Shown here in pieces: positions 1 through 6,220 of a stretch of 9,316 nucleotides of DNA. Numbering within the stretch: the first letter of the stretch is position 1; the number at the start of each line of letters is the position of its first letter. The position numbers and the translations under genes were made by a program. Location of the stretch: assembly GCA_020430865.1 (NCBI GenBank), contig JAGQIY010000788.1, forward strand, positions 1 through 9,316, written 5' to 3'. Under the pieces are notes generated by a model. It worked only from the letters and a program-made list of their open reading frames with translations. It was not told the DNA's origin and did not search any database. Source of the stretch: Myxococcales bacterium (GTDB taxonomy: Bacteria; Myxococcota; Polyangia; Polyangiales; Polyangiaceae).

Positions 1-10
1 GCCAGTCGGC

Positions 11-48
11 GGATCGGGGAGAGGATCCCGGATCGGCCAAGGTGATCC
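11..48. repeat. Two tandem ~19-bp motifs, likely IS21 subterminal repeats
   Basis: Positions 11-28 and 30-48 both read GGATCGG, a 5- to 7-base middle, then GATCC. IS21-family elements carry multiple short repeats of about this size near their ends that bind the transposase, and this pair sits about 25 bp beyond the istB stop, where the right end is expected. The motif resembles the GATCACCTTGGCC-type repeats I know from such ends; this is recognition by memory, not by search. More copies could lie left of the window. Confidence 0.45.
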
Positions 49-73
49 TGGCGGAGGGTTCGCGTAGTCGATG

Positions 74-844
74 TCACTTGGTGTTCTCCTTCTTGGTTGT
101 CTTCTTTGGGTCGTTCTTCTTGGGGTTGCGGTAGGTGTCGCCGACGAGCCTGATGACCTGCGAGTGGTGCAGGAGGCGGTCCATGGCGGCGCTGGCGAGC
201 AGCGGATCGGGCAGGAGCTGGGTGAGCTCGGCGACGTCGCGGTTGGTGGTGATGATTAGGCTGCTCCGCTCGTAGCGCTGACGAATGATCTCGTAGAGGT
301 CGAGCGGCTCCTGGTTCTGCAAGGGACGCAGGCCCAGGTCGTCGATGACGAGGACGTCGACCTTCGCGAGACGGGCCAGGCGGCGCTCGTAGGTGCCGTC
401 GCCACGGCCTGCTCGGAGTTGCCGGAACAGCTCTTCCGCAAGGATATGCTGCGCGGTGAATCCGGCTCGACACGCGCGTAGCGCGAGGGCTTGCGCGATG
501 TGGCTCTTGCCCAGGCCAGATTGCCCGATGAGCAGCACGTTTTCGGCTCGTGACACGAACTGGCAAGTCGCCAGATCGAGTATTTGCGCCTTTGGGATCT
601 CGGGGTTGAACTGGAAGTCGAAGTCCTCGAGCGAGCAGAGCTTGTCGAAGCCCGCGCGTTGGATGCGCAGGTCCATCTGCGAGGTGTCGCGCCGATCGAC
701 CTCGTCCTGGAGAAGCCGCACGAGGAACTCACGGTGAGCCATATCGTCTTCGGCGGCTTGCTTGAGCCGCAGCTCGAGGGTCGCGAGGATCCCGCTGAGG
801 CGCAGCTTCTTGAGTAGTTGGTTGAGGTCGTCATGCATTCGCAT
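74..844 (-). CDS. istB: IS21-family transposition helper ATPase IstB
   Basis: IstB is the AAA+ ATPase that forms oligomers on target DNA and stimulates the IstA transposase. The 256-residue length is normal for the family. Visible features are the Walker A motif GQSGLGKS at residues 107-114 (Lys113), Walker B VLVIDDLG at 164-171 (Asp168, Asp169), and the sensor segment SSLIITTNRD at 194-203. The N-terminal ~80 residues are the helical IstB domain. The C-terminus (242-256) is an unusually lysine-rich tail. The ATG at 844 is chosen because a GGAGGAGG Shine-Dalgarno lies 7-8 bases upstream; a second ATG two codons in is possible. The start overlaps the end of the istA remnant by 14 bp, the usual IS21 arrangement. 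The gene appears intact although its partner is truncated, so it is an orphan helper. Confidence 0.93.
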   Translation of the reverse strand: MRMHDDLNQLLKKLRLSGILATLELRLKQAAEDDMAHREFLVRLLQDEVDRRDTSQMDLRIQRAGFDKLCSLEDFDFQFNPEIPKAQILDLATCQFVSRAENVLLIGQSGLGKSHIAQALALRACRAGFTAQHILAEELFRQLRAGRGDGTYERRLARLAKVDVLVIDDLGLRPLQNQEPLDLYEIIRQRYERSSLIITTNRDVAELTQLLPDPLLASAAMDRLLHHSQVIRLVGDTYRNPKKNDPKKTTKKENTK

Positions 845-1340
845 GTGCCACCTCCTCCAACTTCCGCGCGGCAGTACTCCAGGAGGAGTCTACTCGCTGT
901 TGATAGTCGGAACCCGAGCGTGCAAACGTCGGCGTGTGCTCGCCCCAGCAGCTGGAGACGGACGGCTCGGGCTCGTGTTGCTTGTCCAACTCTCGCTCGA
1001 CGATCCGCTTGAGCTCGCTGTAGTGGACGTTGCCGAAGCGAAGCGCGTGCTTCGTTACGCTGGTGCGGCGTTCCTCGTCGAGCCCTGTGAGCAGGCGCAG
1101 GCAGGAGCAGGCCATGTCGACACGGCTCTTGACGGGATCGTGGTCGAGCACGCCGTCGATCAGGGTGCGGATGTCGGCTCCGTACTCGGCAGCGCGCTCA
1201 CGCCAGTACGCTGGGTCTCGGTGGCGATGGTCGCGCCGATGCTCGGGCAGGTGCTCCTCCTTGGTCGAGCGGCGTCCGGGGCCATTGCGGTCGTGGTCGG
1301 CGACACGCTGATCCTGAATGTAGGCCTCGACCGTTGCCCT
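831..1340 (-). pseudogene. istA: Truncated IS21 transposase IstA, C-terminal part only
   Basis: The frame ending at the TGA at 831-833 reads as the C-terminal third of IstA for about 169 codons. Recognisable stretches are TVEAYIQDQRVADH (the small beta-barrel after the catalytic core), HLPEHRRDH, YWRERAAEYGADIRTLID, and the terminal helix region ALRFGNVHYSELKRIVERELD. These match the usual IstA tail pattern of a HLP..HR motif, a W....A...G helix and a Y..VK.IL..GLD-like end. The family protein is about 500 residues, so the DNA-binding and DDE catalytic parts are absent. No stop interrupts the frame between 831 and 1445, but IstA-like sequence fades near 1340. A GTG at 1151 could in principle start a 106-residue product. 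Family recognition is by eye. Confidence 0.78.
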
Positions 1341-1446
1341 GCAGGCGCGACGTGTCGAAGCCGCGTTCGAGCAGGCGCCGGCCCGGAGCAGAGACTCGGT
1401 CGAGCGCGGCGATGGCGCGTGGACGATGGGGTTTACTGGGGAGCAT
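1341..1446 (-). pseudogene. 5' stub of a disrupted gene, possibly sulfotransferase-family
   Basis: An ATG at 1446-1444 overlaps the stop of the DUF1214-type gene as TGATG, a classic translational-coupling arrangement. It opens a different frame from the istA remnant and begins MLPSKPHRPRAIAALDRV, continuing for about 35 codons with GC-rich third positions before the sequence becomes IstA-like in the other frame. The opening (a KPHRPRAIAALN/D-type start) resembles the N-terminus of bacterial sulfotransferase-family proteins as I remember them. This is a weak, unsearched assignment. The best reading is a third operon gene cut off by the IS element and a later deletion. The same frame stays open by chance to 1198 inside istA. 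Confidence 0.4.
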
Positions 1447-2576
1447 CAGCCGGGTTGTTCGATTTCACTGGCGAGCTCCGCCAGGATGACGACGCGGGTT
1501 CTTGGTTGAGGCGTGGCTTCGGCTCTGACCCAGCGGAAACACATCGTGCCGCGGTCGTGCCCGCACGTATCGATCCAGTTGGGCACGCCAGGATCCCGAT
1601 GGGCCACGACGATGCGCACGCTGCCGTCGGCTCGATAGCGCGCGGTGTGCTTGTTCACGTGGATGGTGAAGTAGCGGTAGTCCAGCGACTCCATCCAGTG
1701 GTTGTTGAGCTGGAAGTTCCAGGCGTCACACGCCGGTACGGGCGTCTCGATGACCAGCGCCTGATCGGGGTCCAGGCGCCAGTAGGAGTGGTAGTAGGTG
1801 ATGTTCGGGTCGCCGCCGAAGGCGCGCGAGGTCTCGGCGCTGAACTCCGGTAGCTGGTTGGTATGAGCCTGAAAGCCCTCGGCCCAGCTGGCGAACAGCG
1901 CTGCCGCGCCGAGCACCAGCGCGCTCGACTGCCCGAGACCCTGGTCGATGCGCTGGGGTGTGAGCTGGCCAGGGGCTGGCGGCTGATTCAGCAACTCCAG
2001 ATGGAGCTCGGCGGGCACCTCGTGCTCGCGGTCGAGGAACGTCTGCCGAATGATCAGCGTCCCCGTCTCGTCGCTCATCGGAAGCCAGTTTCCCGCGTGG
2101 CGTTGCTTGCTGATCACCAGCTCGAAGCCTCCGTCGGGATCCAGCTGCAGATCCTTGGCCTCGATGAAGCCCGTGGGAGGCATGCCGCCCCCGCGCCCGT
2201 AGTGACCGACCTGCGTCGCGAAGGCCAGGTAGTGCACGGAGCCACGGTTGCCACGGATGAGATACTCCTGATCGCCCCGCAGAGGCGCGTTGTAGTAGCG
2301 ATTGTCCGGGTTGTCGGCGCCCATCTTGGCGGTCTCGTGCACGACGCGACCCAGGCTGGGCGCCATGGGGTCGGAGTTCTCGACGAAGGTCTCGAGCGCC
2401 GCTCGCAACATCCGGCTCAGATAGCGAAACCCCTCGGAGCGATCGAGCGCGCCGCTCGGGGAGCTGTCACGAGTGATGATGCTGCCTGCCAGCTTGAGCT
2501 GGTCGCAGAACTCCTCCCACGTCGTTCCAGCTTCGACTCGTTGCTCGCTCTCTTCCGGTGTGCGTTCGACGAACAT
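1446..2576 (-). CDS. DUF1214 domain-containing protein, function unknown
   Basis: This 376-residue protein has no signal peptide and is probably cytoplasmic. The C-terminal part carries the family pattern: YWRLDPDQALVIETPVP (265-281), WNFQLNNHWMESLDYRY (286-302), HVNKHTARYRADGSVRIVVAH (306-326) and PNWIDTCGH (332-340). The middle has the accompanying region DNRYYNAPLRGDQEYLIRG (91-109), GSVHYLAFATQ (112-122) and GNWLPMSDETGTLIIRQTF (162-180). Proteins of this family have no established reaction; they often sit beside oxidoreductases and TetR regulators, as here. A GAGGAGG Shine-Dalgarno 5-6 bases before the ATG at 2576 overlaps the stop of the upstream SDR gene, so the two are coupled (10-bp gap). 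The C-terminus appears complete. The stop overlaps the ATG of the broken downstream gene. Family call is firm; biochemical role is unknown. Confidence 0.85.
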   Translation of the reverse strand: MFVERTPEESEQRVEAGTTWEEFCDQLKLAGSIITRDSSPSGALDRSEGFRYLSRMLRAALETFVENSDPMAPSLGRVVHETAKMGADNPDNRYYNAPLRGDQEYLIRGNRGSVHYLAFATQVGHYGRGGGMPPTGFIEAKDLQLDPDGGFELVISKQRHAGNWLPMSDETGTLIIRQTFLDREHEVPAELHLELLNQPPAPGQLTPQRIDQGLGQSSALVLGAAALFASWAEGFQAHTNQLPEFSAETSRAFGGDPNITYYHSYWRLDPDQALVIETPVPACDAWNFQLNNHWMESLDYRYFTIHVNKHTARYRADGSVRIVVAHRDPGVPNWIDTCGHDRGTMCFRWVRAEATPQPRTRVVILAELASEIEQPG

Positions 2577-2586
2577 GGCTTCCTCC

Positions 2587-3621
2587 TCAGCTGCGCAGGT
2601 AGATCGGGGCGGGCGGTGCCACGCCGTGCCCCAGGCGGTCTAGCAGTGCCTCGCTGGCCTCCCAGAGGTCGCGCCCGAGTCTCGGATCCGATGCCTGCGC
2701 GGAGACCGCCTTGCATTCTTCCACATGGAAATAGTGCCCGCTTGCGCCCTCGAAGCACGGGTGGACACCCAGGGCGACCACGGGCCGCGCCGCTGCTTCA
2801 GGCGAGCGAAACCCGAGGCGCATCACCAAGTCCAGCGCGGGCTGCACTGCCCGTGGCGCTTCGCGGGCGATGCGGGAGTTGACGGGGCCCGGGCACAGGG
2901 ACCAGACACAGGCGGCCTTGGGGTCGAGACGGCGCGCCAGTTCGGTCGCGAAGGCGCAAAGCAGCAGCTTGCTGTGGGCGTATTGCCGCATTCCGGTCAG
3001 GCTGCCGAAGTCCACCCAAGCCCCAAGCCGGGATAGGTCGAGGGGCGCCGCGCTGCGGTGGGCCTCCGAGGAGACGATCACGACGCGTGTGCTCGCAGCC
3101 GGGCGCAGCCGCTCGGCCGCGAGCAGCTGCCGCAAGAAGGCGAAAGTCGCCAGATAGTTCACCCCGAACATCGACTCGAGGCCCTGGCTGGTGGCGCGGC
3201 TGCTGCGCGTCATCACGCCCGCGTTCAGGACGACGAGATCGAGCGAACGCGGCTCCAGCTGCTCCACTAGCCTGGGCAGCGTGCTCAAGTCCGCAAAATC
3301 TACCGGGAAAACCAGCGCGGGCGCGCTCAGGCCCAGGGGACGTCGGGCGCCGCGGGTCGGAAGCACGAGTGGCGAGTCCAGTTTGGAGAGCTGCCTTGCG
3401 ACCGCCTGGCCGAGACCACTCGTCGCTCCGGTCACCAGGCTTTGACCGCCAAACTTCGTCGATTGCTGCAGGGCGCGCTGCATGCACGCGCTGAGCGCCG
3501 CGCACTCAGGTGGCTGCTGTCGTCGAGCGCTGCGCCCCATGAGCTTGCGGAGCCCAGGCACGCGTTGCCCGAGTCCGGCCAGGGTCGCGGAGACTGGGTT
3601 TGTGTGACTCGGCTTTAGCAC
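2587..3621 (-). CDS. Short-chain dehydrogenase/reductase (SDR)
   Basis: This is an NAD(P)-dependent oxidoreductase of the retinol-dehydrogenase/WWOX-like part of the SDR family. The Rossmann fold shows the cofactor motif TGATSGLG at residues 64-71, an acidic VDFADL (107-112), LNAGV (132-136), VNYLATF (154-160), the catalytic serine region VIVSS (181-185), the YAHSK catalytic pair Tyr214/Lys218, and CPGPV (243-247). The substrate cannot be read from sequence. The GTG start at 3621 is preferred because GGAGGG lies 6 bases upstream; ATGs at 3540 and 3483 would give 317 or 298 residues. With the GTG start the protein has a basic ~55-residue N-terminal extension before the first strand, longer than usual, so a later start is a real alternative. 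It is the first gene of an operon with the DUF1214-type gene and is divergent from a TetR gene. Confidence 0.9.
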   Translation of the reverse strand: MLKPSHTNPVSATLAGLGQRVPGLRKLMGRSARRQQPPECAALSACMQRALQQSTKFGGQSLVTGATSGLGQAVARQLSKLDSPLVLPTRGARRPLGLSAPALVFPVDFADLSTLPRLVEQLEPRSLDLVVLNAGVMTRSSRATSQGLESMFGVNYLATFAFLRQLLAAERLRPAASTRVVIVSSEAHRSAAPLDLSRLGAWVDFGSLTGMRQYAHSKLLLCAFATELARRLDPKAACVWSLCPGPVNSRIAREAPRAVQPALDLVMRLGFRSPEAAARPVVALGVHPCFEGASGHYFHVEECKAVSAQASDPRLGRDLWEASEALLDRLGHGVAPPAPIYLRS

Positions 3622-3628
3622 CCGGCGC

Positions 3629-3649
3629 CCTCCATGATACTCATCAAGG
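3629..3649. promoter_or_regulatory. Imperfect 21-bp palindrome, candidate TetR operator
   Basis: The sequence has the symmetric form CCT-n2-ATGA-n3-TCAT-n2-AGG, centred on 3639, with 7 of 9 base pairs per arm matching. It fills the 32-bp gap between the divergent SDR and TetR start codons and covers the SDR Shine-Dalgarno (3628-3633, minus strand) and the likely TetR Shine-Dalgarno AAGG (3646-3649). Size and position fit a TetR-family operator that would shut off both transcripts. Binding is inferred. Confidence 0.5.
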
Positions 3650-3653
3650 CAGC

Positions 3654-4256
3654 GTGTCCCCGACCAGTGATCGAGTCCCTACCCGCATTCGCATCTTGGA
3701 TGTTGCGGAGAACGAGTTTGCCATCCGCGGCTATCGCGCCGCGTCGCTCAGTGACATCGCTGACGGCGTGGGGATCCGCACGCCCTCGCTGTACAAGCAC
3801 TTCGCCTCGAAGCAGGCGCTGTACGAGGCAGTGCTGGATCGCCTGCTGTTGCCGTTCGCGGAAGCGCTGAAGGATCTCGTCCTGCCGCCGACGTGTGAGG
3901 TGGACGCCGAGACCAACGTGCTGCGCATGTTCCGGCTGTACGTGAACTACCCCAACTATCCTCGGGTGCTGGAGCACGCCACGCTTGCTGGCGGCGAAGA
4001 GCTGGAGAGCGTGATCACGCGCATGGCGCCGCTGCTCAATCACTCGCTGGAGACCAACCCAGGTGACACGAAGCTGGCCGCCAACATGATCCTCGCCTTT
4101 CACAACATGCTCGGGGGATACGTGATAGCCGCGCCCCTGCTCAAGGGCTGGACTGGTCGGGATCCGTTCGGTGAAGAGGCGCTCTCCACGCAGGAGGAGC
4201 TCTTGAAGTTGCTCTCGCGCATCGCCTGGCAGACCGTCGGCGTCCCCACGGAGTAG
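3654..4256 (+). CDS. TetR/AcrR-family transcriptional regulator
   Basis: This 200-residue protein has the TetR-family length and layout. The N-terminal DNA-binding domain spans residues 9-58, with RIRILDVAENEFAIRGYRAA (11-30), the helix-turn-helix SLSDIADGVGIRTPSLYKHF (31-50) and then the SKQALYEAVLDRLL helix (52-65). The rest is a helical ligand-binding and dimerisation domain without recognisable specificity. The GTG at 3654 is chosen because it leaves a normal short lead before the HTH and has AAGG 4 bases upstream; a TTG at 3600 is in frame but would overlap the SDR start. It is divergent from the SDR operon with 32 bp between starts, which suggests autoregulation and control of SDR and the DUF1214-type gene in response to a small hydrophobic ligand. 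The ligand is unknown. Confidence 0.9.
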   Translation: MSPTSDRVPTRIRILDVAENEFAIRGYRAASLSDIADGVGIRTPSLYKHFASKQALYEAVLDRLLLPFAEALKDLVLPPTCEVDAETNVLRMFRLYVNYPNYPRVLEHATLAGGEELESVITRMAPLLNHSLETNPGDTKLAANMILAFHNMLGGYVIAAPLLKGWTGRDPFGEEALSTQEELLKLLSRIAWQTVGVPTE

Positions 4257-4265
4257 GCGAGTTCG

Positions 4266-4326
4266 CTCCGCGACTTCCGCGGGGTAACGCGGTCGAAGGC
4301 AGAGCTGCGACGAGACGGCTTTCGAC
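4266..4326 (+). terminator. Two hairpins after the TetR gene, possible 3' end
   Basis: A 7-bp stem (4266-4272 with 4278-4284, one G-U pair, loop ACTTC) starts 10 bases after the TetR stop. A second stem of 9 bp with one G-U pair follows (4292-4300 with 4318-4326, 17-base loop). Neither is followed by a T run, so intrinsic termination is uncertain; they may instead protect the 3' end. Confidence 0.3.
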
Positions 4327-4399
4327 GCTACCCCACTCTGTGGGCTAGTACCAGTTGGCTCTGGGTTGGGCAACGGCGCCGGTCCCGTAGTCGCGGGGC

Positions 4400-4424
4400 A
4401 TCCGTTTTCAGCGGATCAGTTTTT
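4400..4424 (+). terminator. Weak hairpin with T tract in the 4257-4519 spacer
   Basis: ATCCG (4400-4404) can pair with CGGAT (4412-4416), and TTTTT follows at 4420-4424. The 5-bp stem is short for a terminator. It is the only hairpin plus T-run on the plus strand in the 263-bp spacer between the TetR and dioxygenase genes. A small CCCAC/GTGGG hairpin lies at 4332-4344. No convincing promoter for the dioxygenase gene could be picked out by eye. Confidence 0.25.
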
Positions 4425-4519
4425 GGCGTGTGGGCCTTAACGCTGACGTGGGTTTGGCTGTCTTGCTGCCTAGCGACGCCTCCCCAGGTGCTCCTCCCCC
4501 CCAACCCCCTTTGAGGCTT

Positions 4520-5470
4520 ATGCAGAAAAAGACGAATCAACCGGGCAAGTTGGCGAGTATCAGTCGGCGCAACACCTTGTGGGTGCTCGGTGCTGGTATC
4601 GCGGTCGCCGCGTGTAGCTCGGACTCCAACTCCAGCGATGGCACCGGCGGTACCAGTGGCGCCGGAGGAAGTGGCGGGAGTGCTGGTGGCGAAGCCGGAA
4701 AGGCCGGCAGCGCAGGTGAGGCGGGCAGCGGCGGGACAAGCTCGACCACTGGCTGGGGCAGCGGCGGGACTGCCGGCATGACGGACAAGGCGAACTACCC
4801 GAATCCGTTCGCCAACGCGCCGAGCTCTTGCAACTTGATCTGCTCCACCACGGAGGGGCCTTGCACCACGGAAACAACCATCGAACGCGTCGATGTGAGT
4901 GAAGGCTACCCGGGGATCCCGATGCGCATCGCGATGCGCTTCGTGGACGCGAGCTGCAACCCGATCAGCGGCGCCTGGGTGCAGATCTGGCATACGAAGA
5001 TCACGGGCGTCTACTCCGGTGTCACTCCGAGCGGTTCGTTCTGCTATGGCGACGAACCCGAGGCTGAACAGGAGATGTATTTCCGCGGTTCCCAGACGAC
5101 AGACAGTGATGGCGTCGTCTATTTCGATAGCTGCTTCCCCGGTTGGTACTCGAGCCGTGCGGTGCACGTGCACTTCGAGGTGCGGGTGAACAACAGTAGC
5201 TACGTTGTCTCGCAGCTCTTGTGGGAGGACGAGCTGGTCGACGACATCTTCACCAACCACGCGGACTACAAAGAGTTCGGCATCCCCAACGTCCACCTCG
5301 ACGATGACAACGTGGTTGGGGGGGAGAGCGACAAGTCGCCCTATCTGTACGACGTCCAGAAGATGTCGGACGGCGCGATGCTCGTCTCCAAGACCATCAC
5401 CATTCAAAGTGGGGGTCCCGGTTGCTCCGCTTCAGGCGACGGCGGTATGGGAGGACCTCCCGGAGGCTGA
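4520..5470 (+). CDS. Exported intradiol ring-cleavage dioxygenase-like lipoprotein
   Basis: The 316-residue precursor has a twin-arginine-type signal, SRRNTLWVLG at residues 15-24, ending in the lipobox VAAC, so Cys32 would be lipidated. A Gly/Ser/Ala/Thr-rich linker (about 40-85) leads to an intradiol dioxygenase domain (about 105-295). Family features are GIPMRIAMRFVD (132-143), GAWVQIWH (151-158), FRGSQTTDSDG (188-198) and FPGWYSSRAVHVHFEV (206-221). The four Fe(III) ligands of the family, Tyr165, Tyr210, His216 and His218, all appear present, as does the active-site Arg213 three residues before the first histidine. Such enzymes open catechol-type rings between the hydroxyls; here it would act outside the cytoplasm. 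Start: ATG at 4520 with GAGG 3 bases upstream and the signal immediately after; an in-frame GTG at 4430 would bury the signal. The Gly/Pro-rich C-terminus is of unknown role. Substrate unknown. Confidence 0.87.
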   Translation: MQKKTNQPGKLASISRRNTLWVLGAGIAVAACSSDSNSSDGTGGTSGAGGSGGSAGGEAGKAGSAGEAGSGGTSSTTGWGSGGTAGMTDKANYPNPFANAPSSCNLICSTTEGPCTTETTIERVDVSEGYPGIPMRIAMRFVDASCNPISGAWVQIWHTKITGVYSGVTPSGSFCYGDEPEAEQEMYFRGSQTTDSDGVVYFDSCFPGWYSSRAVHVHFEVRVNNSSYVVSQLLWEDELVDDIFTNHADYKEFGIPNVHLDDDNVVGGESDKSPYLYDVQKMSDGAMLVSKTITIQSGGPGCSASGDGGMGGPPGG

Positions 5471-5483
5471 GCCGCCAGAGCAC

Positions 5484-5520
5484 AAAAAAGAAAGCGGGCC
5501 CGCTGAAGACAGCGGGCCCG
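5484..5520 (-). terminator. Strong intrinsic terminator between convergent genes
   Basis: A perfect 10-bp GC-rich stem (5495-5504 with 5511-5520, loop GAAGAC) lies between the stops of the dioxygenase gene (plus) and the second TetR gene (minus). On the minus strand it is followed by a U-rich run (complement of 5484-5493), so it is a textbook terminator for the TetR transcript, starting 23 bases after its stop. On the plus strand the hairpin is the same but the T-run (AATTTCC) is poor, so it probably serves the dioxygenase gene less well. Confidence 0.85.
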
Positions 5521-5543
5521 TGCAATTTCCCGGAGGTAATGTG

Positions 5544-6167
5544 CTAGCTGGCTTCGGAGCCCGCTGGCGTCTCTGGATCCTGAGGCGCCTCCTCGGCCGC
5601 CTGCTGGCGAATCACTCCCAAGCAGAACTCCTGCCACTTGCGGCGCATCGTCGTGCTGTTCTTCAGTTCGGGCACCATGGCGCCGGCAATGGAGATCCCG
5701 GAGATGAACGCGGCAGCGCTCTTCGAGTCCTCTGGGAGGTTCGCCCCCGAGCGTGACGCGAGCTTCTTCAGCCGACCGATCACCTCCAGCGCGTCGCCGC
5801 GCAACTCCTCGAGGTGCGGGCTCAGGAAGAGCTTGCGAGCGTTCTCGGACTCCGGGAAGAGCAGCGCGAACGCCGCGGGGCGTTGCTGGGCGAGGCGCAC
5901 GGGTACATCCAGCGCCTCGCTGAGGCCCGGCGCCTGAGCCACCCGCTCGGTGAGCTCGTCGATGGCCTCCGCCGCGAGGCTCAAGACGAGCATCTCGAGG
6001 GACTCGAAGTAGCCATAGATCGTGGCTCGTCCCAGCTCCGCCTTGGCCGCGACCTTCTCCACCGAGAAGCGCGCCCAGCCTTGCTCTTCGGCGACTTCCC
6101 AGCCGGCCTGGAGGATCGCGCTGCGCCGCGCTGCGCGCTCCCGCTCCCGACGTTCGTCGATGCCCAT
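5544..6167 (-). CDS. TetR/AcrR-family transcriptional regulator
   Basis: The protein is 207 residues. The N-terminal domain starts with a very basic stretch (DERRERERAARR, 4-15), then a helix SAILQAGWEVAEEQGWARF (16-34) and the helix-turn-helix SVEKVAAKAELGRATIYGYF (35-54), followed by SLEMLVLSLAAEAIDELTERV. The C-terminal domain includes a TetR-like LFPESENARKLFLSPHLEEL segment. The ATG at 6167 is chosen because it gives the family length; a GAGG is only 1 base upstream, so initiation may be weak or coupled to upstream translation. An open frame continues upstream but overlaps the Cys-rich gene and has no TetR character. It lies 53 bp after the Cys-rich lipoprotein gene on the same strand and could be the last gene of that operon. 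It ends at a strong terminator. Whether it also controls the convergent dioxygenase gene is not visible. Confidence 0.88.
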   Translation of the reverse strand: MGIDERRERERAARRSAILQAGWEVAEEQGWARFSVEKVAAKAELGRATIYGYFESLEMLVLSLAAEAIDELTERVAQAPGLSEALDVPVRLAQQRPAAFALLFPESENARKLFLSPHLEELRGDALEVIGRLKKLASRSGANLPEDSKSAAAFISGISIAGAMVPELKNSTTMRRKWQEFCLGVIRQQAAEEAPQDPETPAGSEAS

Positions 6168-6176
6168 GCCTCGATT

Positions 6177-6193
6177 GGACTGCTTTGCAGCCC
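6177..6193 (-). other. Hairpin just upstream of the second TetR start
   Basis: On the minus strand GGGCTGC pairs with GCAGTCC (one G-U pair) around an AAA loop, ending 9 bases before the ATG at 6167 and next to its GAGG. It has no T tract, so it is not an intrinsic terminator. It might influence initiation or mark an RNA processing point in the 53-bp gap; chance is also possible. Confidence 0.25.
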
Positions 6194-6220
6194 AGGTCGT
6201 CAAGCGATGGCGCCAGGCAC

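Larger units (their letters stand above)
1..1340 (-). mobile_element. Remnant of an IS21-family insertion sequence
   Basis: The two genes that define IS21 elements, transposase istA and ATPase helper istB, lie in the usual order with the usual short overlap. Only the distal part survives: the last ~170 codons of istA, all of istB, and one end that carries repeated motifs. The N-terminal helix-turn-helix and DDE catalytic core of IstA and the istA-side end are missing, so the element cannot move by itself. Complete IS21 elements are about 2-2.5 kb, so roughly half is lost. The junction near 1340 is placed by where IstA-like sequence stops and is good to perhaps 20 bp. The right end may lie just outside the window, so the left coordinate is a lower bound. 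Confidence 0.8.

Noticed and set aside
762..2882. Plus-strand open frames of 340-360 codons opposite istA, the DUF1214-type gene and SDR
   Set aside because: The minus strand in these regions encodes clear family motifs, and the plus frames show no motif or ribosome site. Such frames are expected at this G+C.
4453..4467. Sigma-54-like TGGC...TTGC before the dioxygenase gene
   Set aside because: The spacing between the two elements is about 3 bases too short for a -24/-12 promoter.
4328..5407. Minus-strand open frame opposite the dioxygenase gene
   Set aside because: The plus strand carries the Tat signal, lipobox and iron-ligand motifs; the minus frame has no family features.
5530..5545. 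GGAGGTAATG, an apparent ribosome site and ATG on the plus strand
   Set aside because: The frame stops after two codons (ATG TGC TAG) and the site lies after the terminator hairpin.
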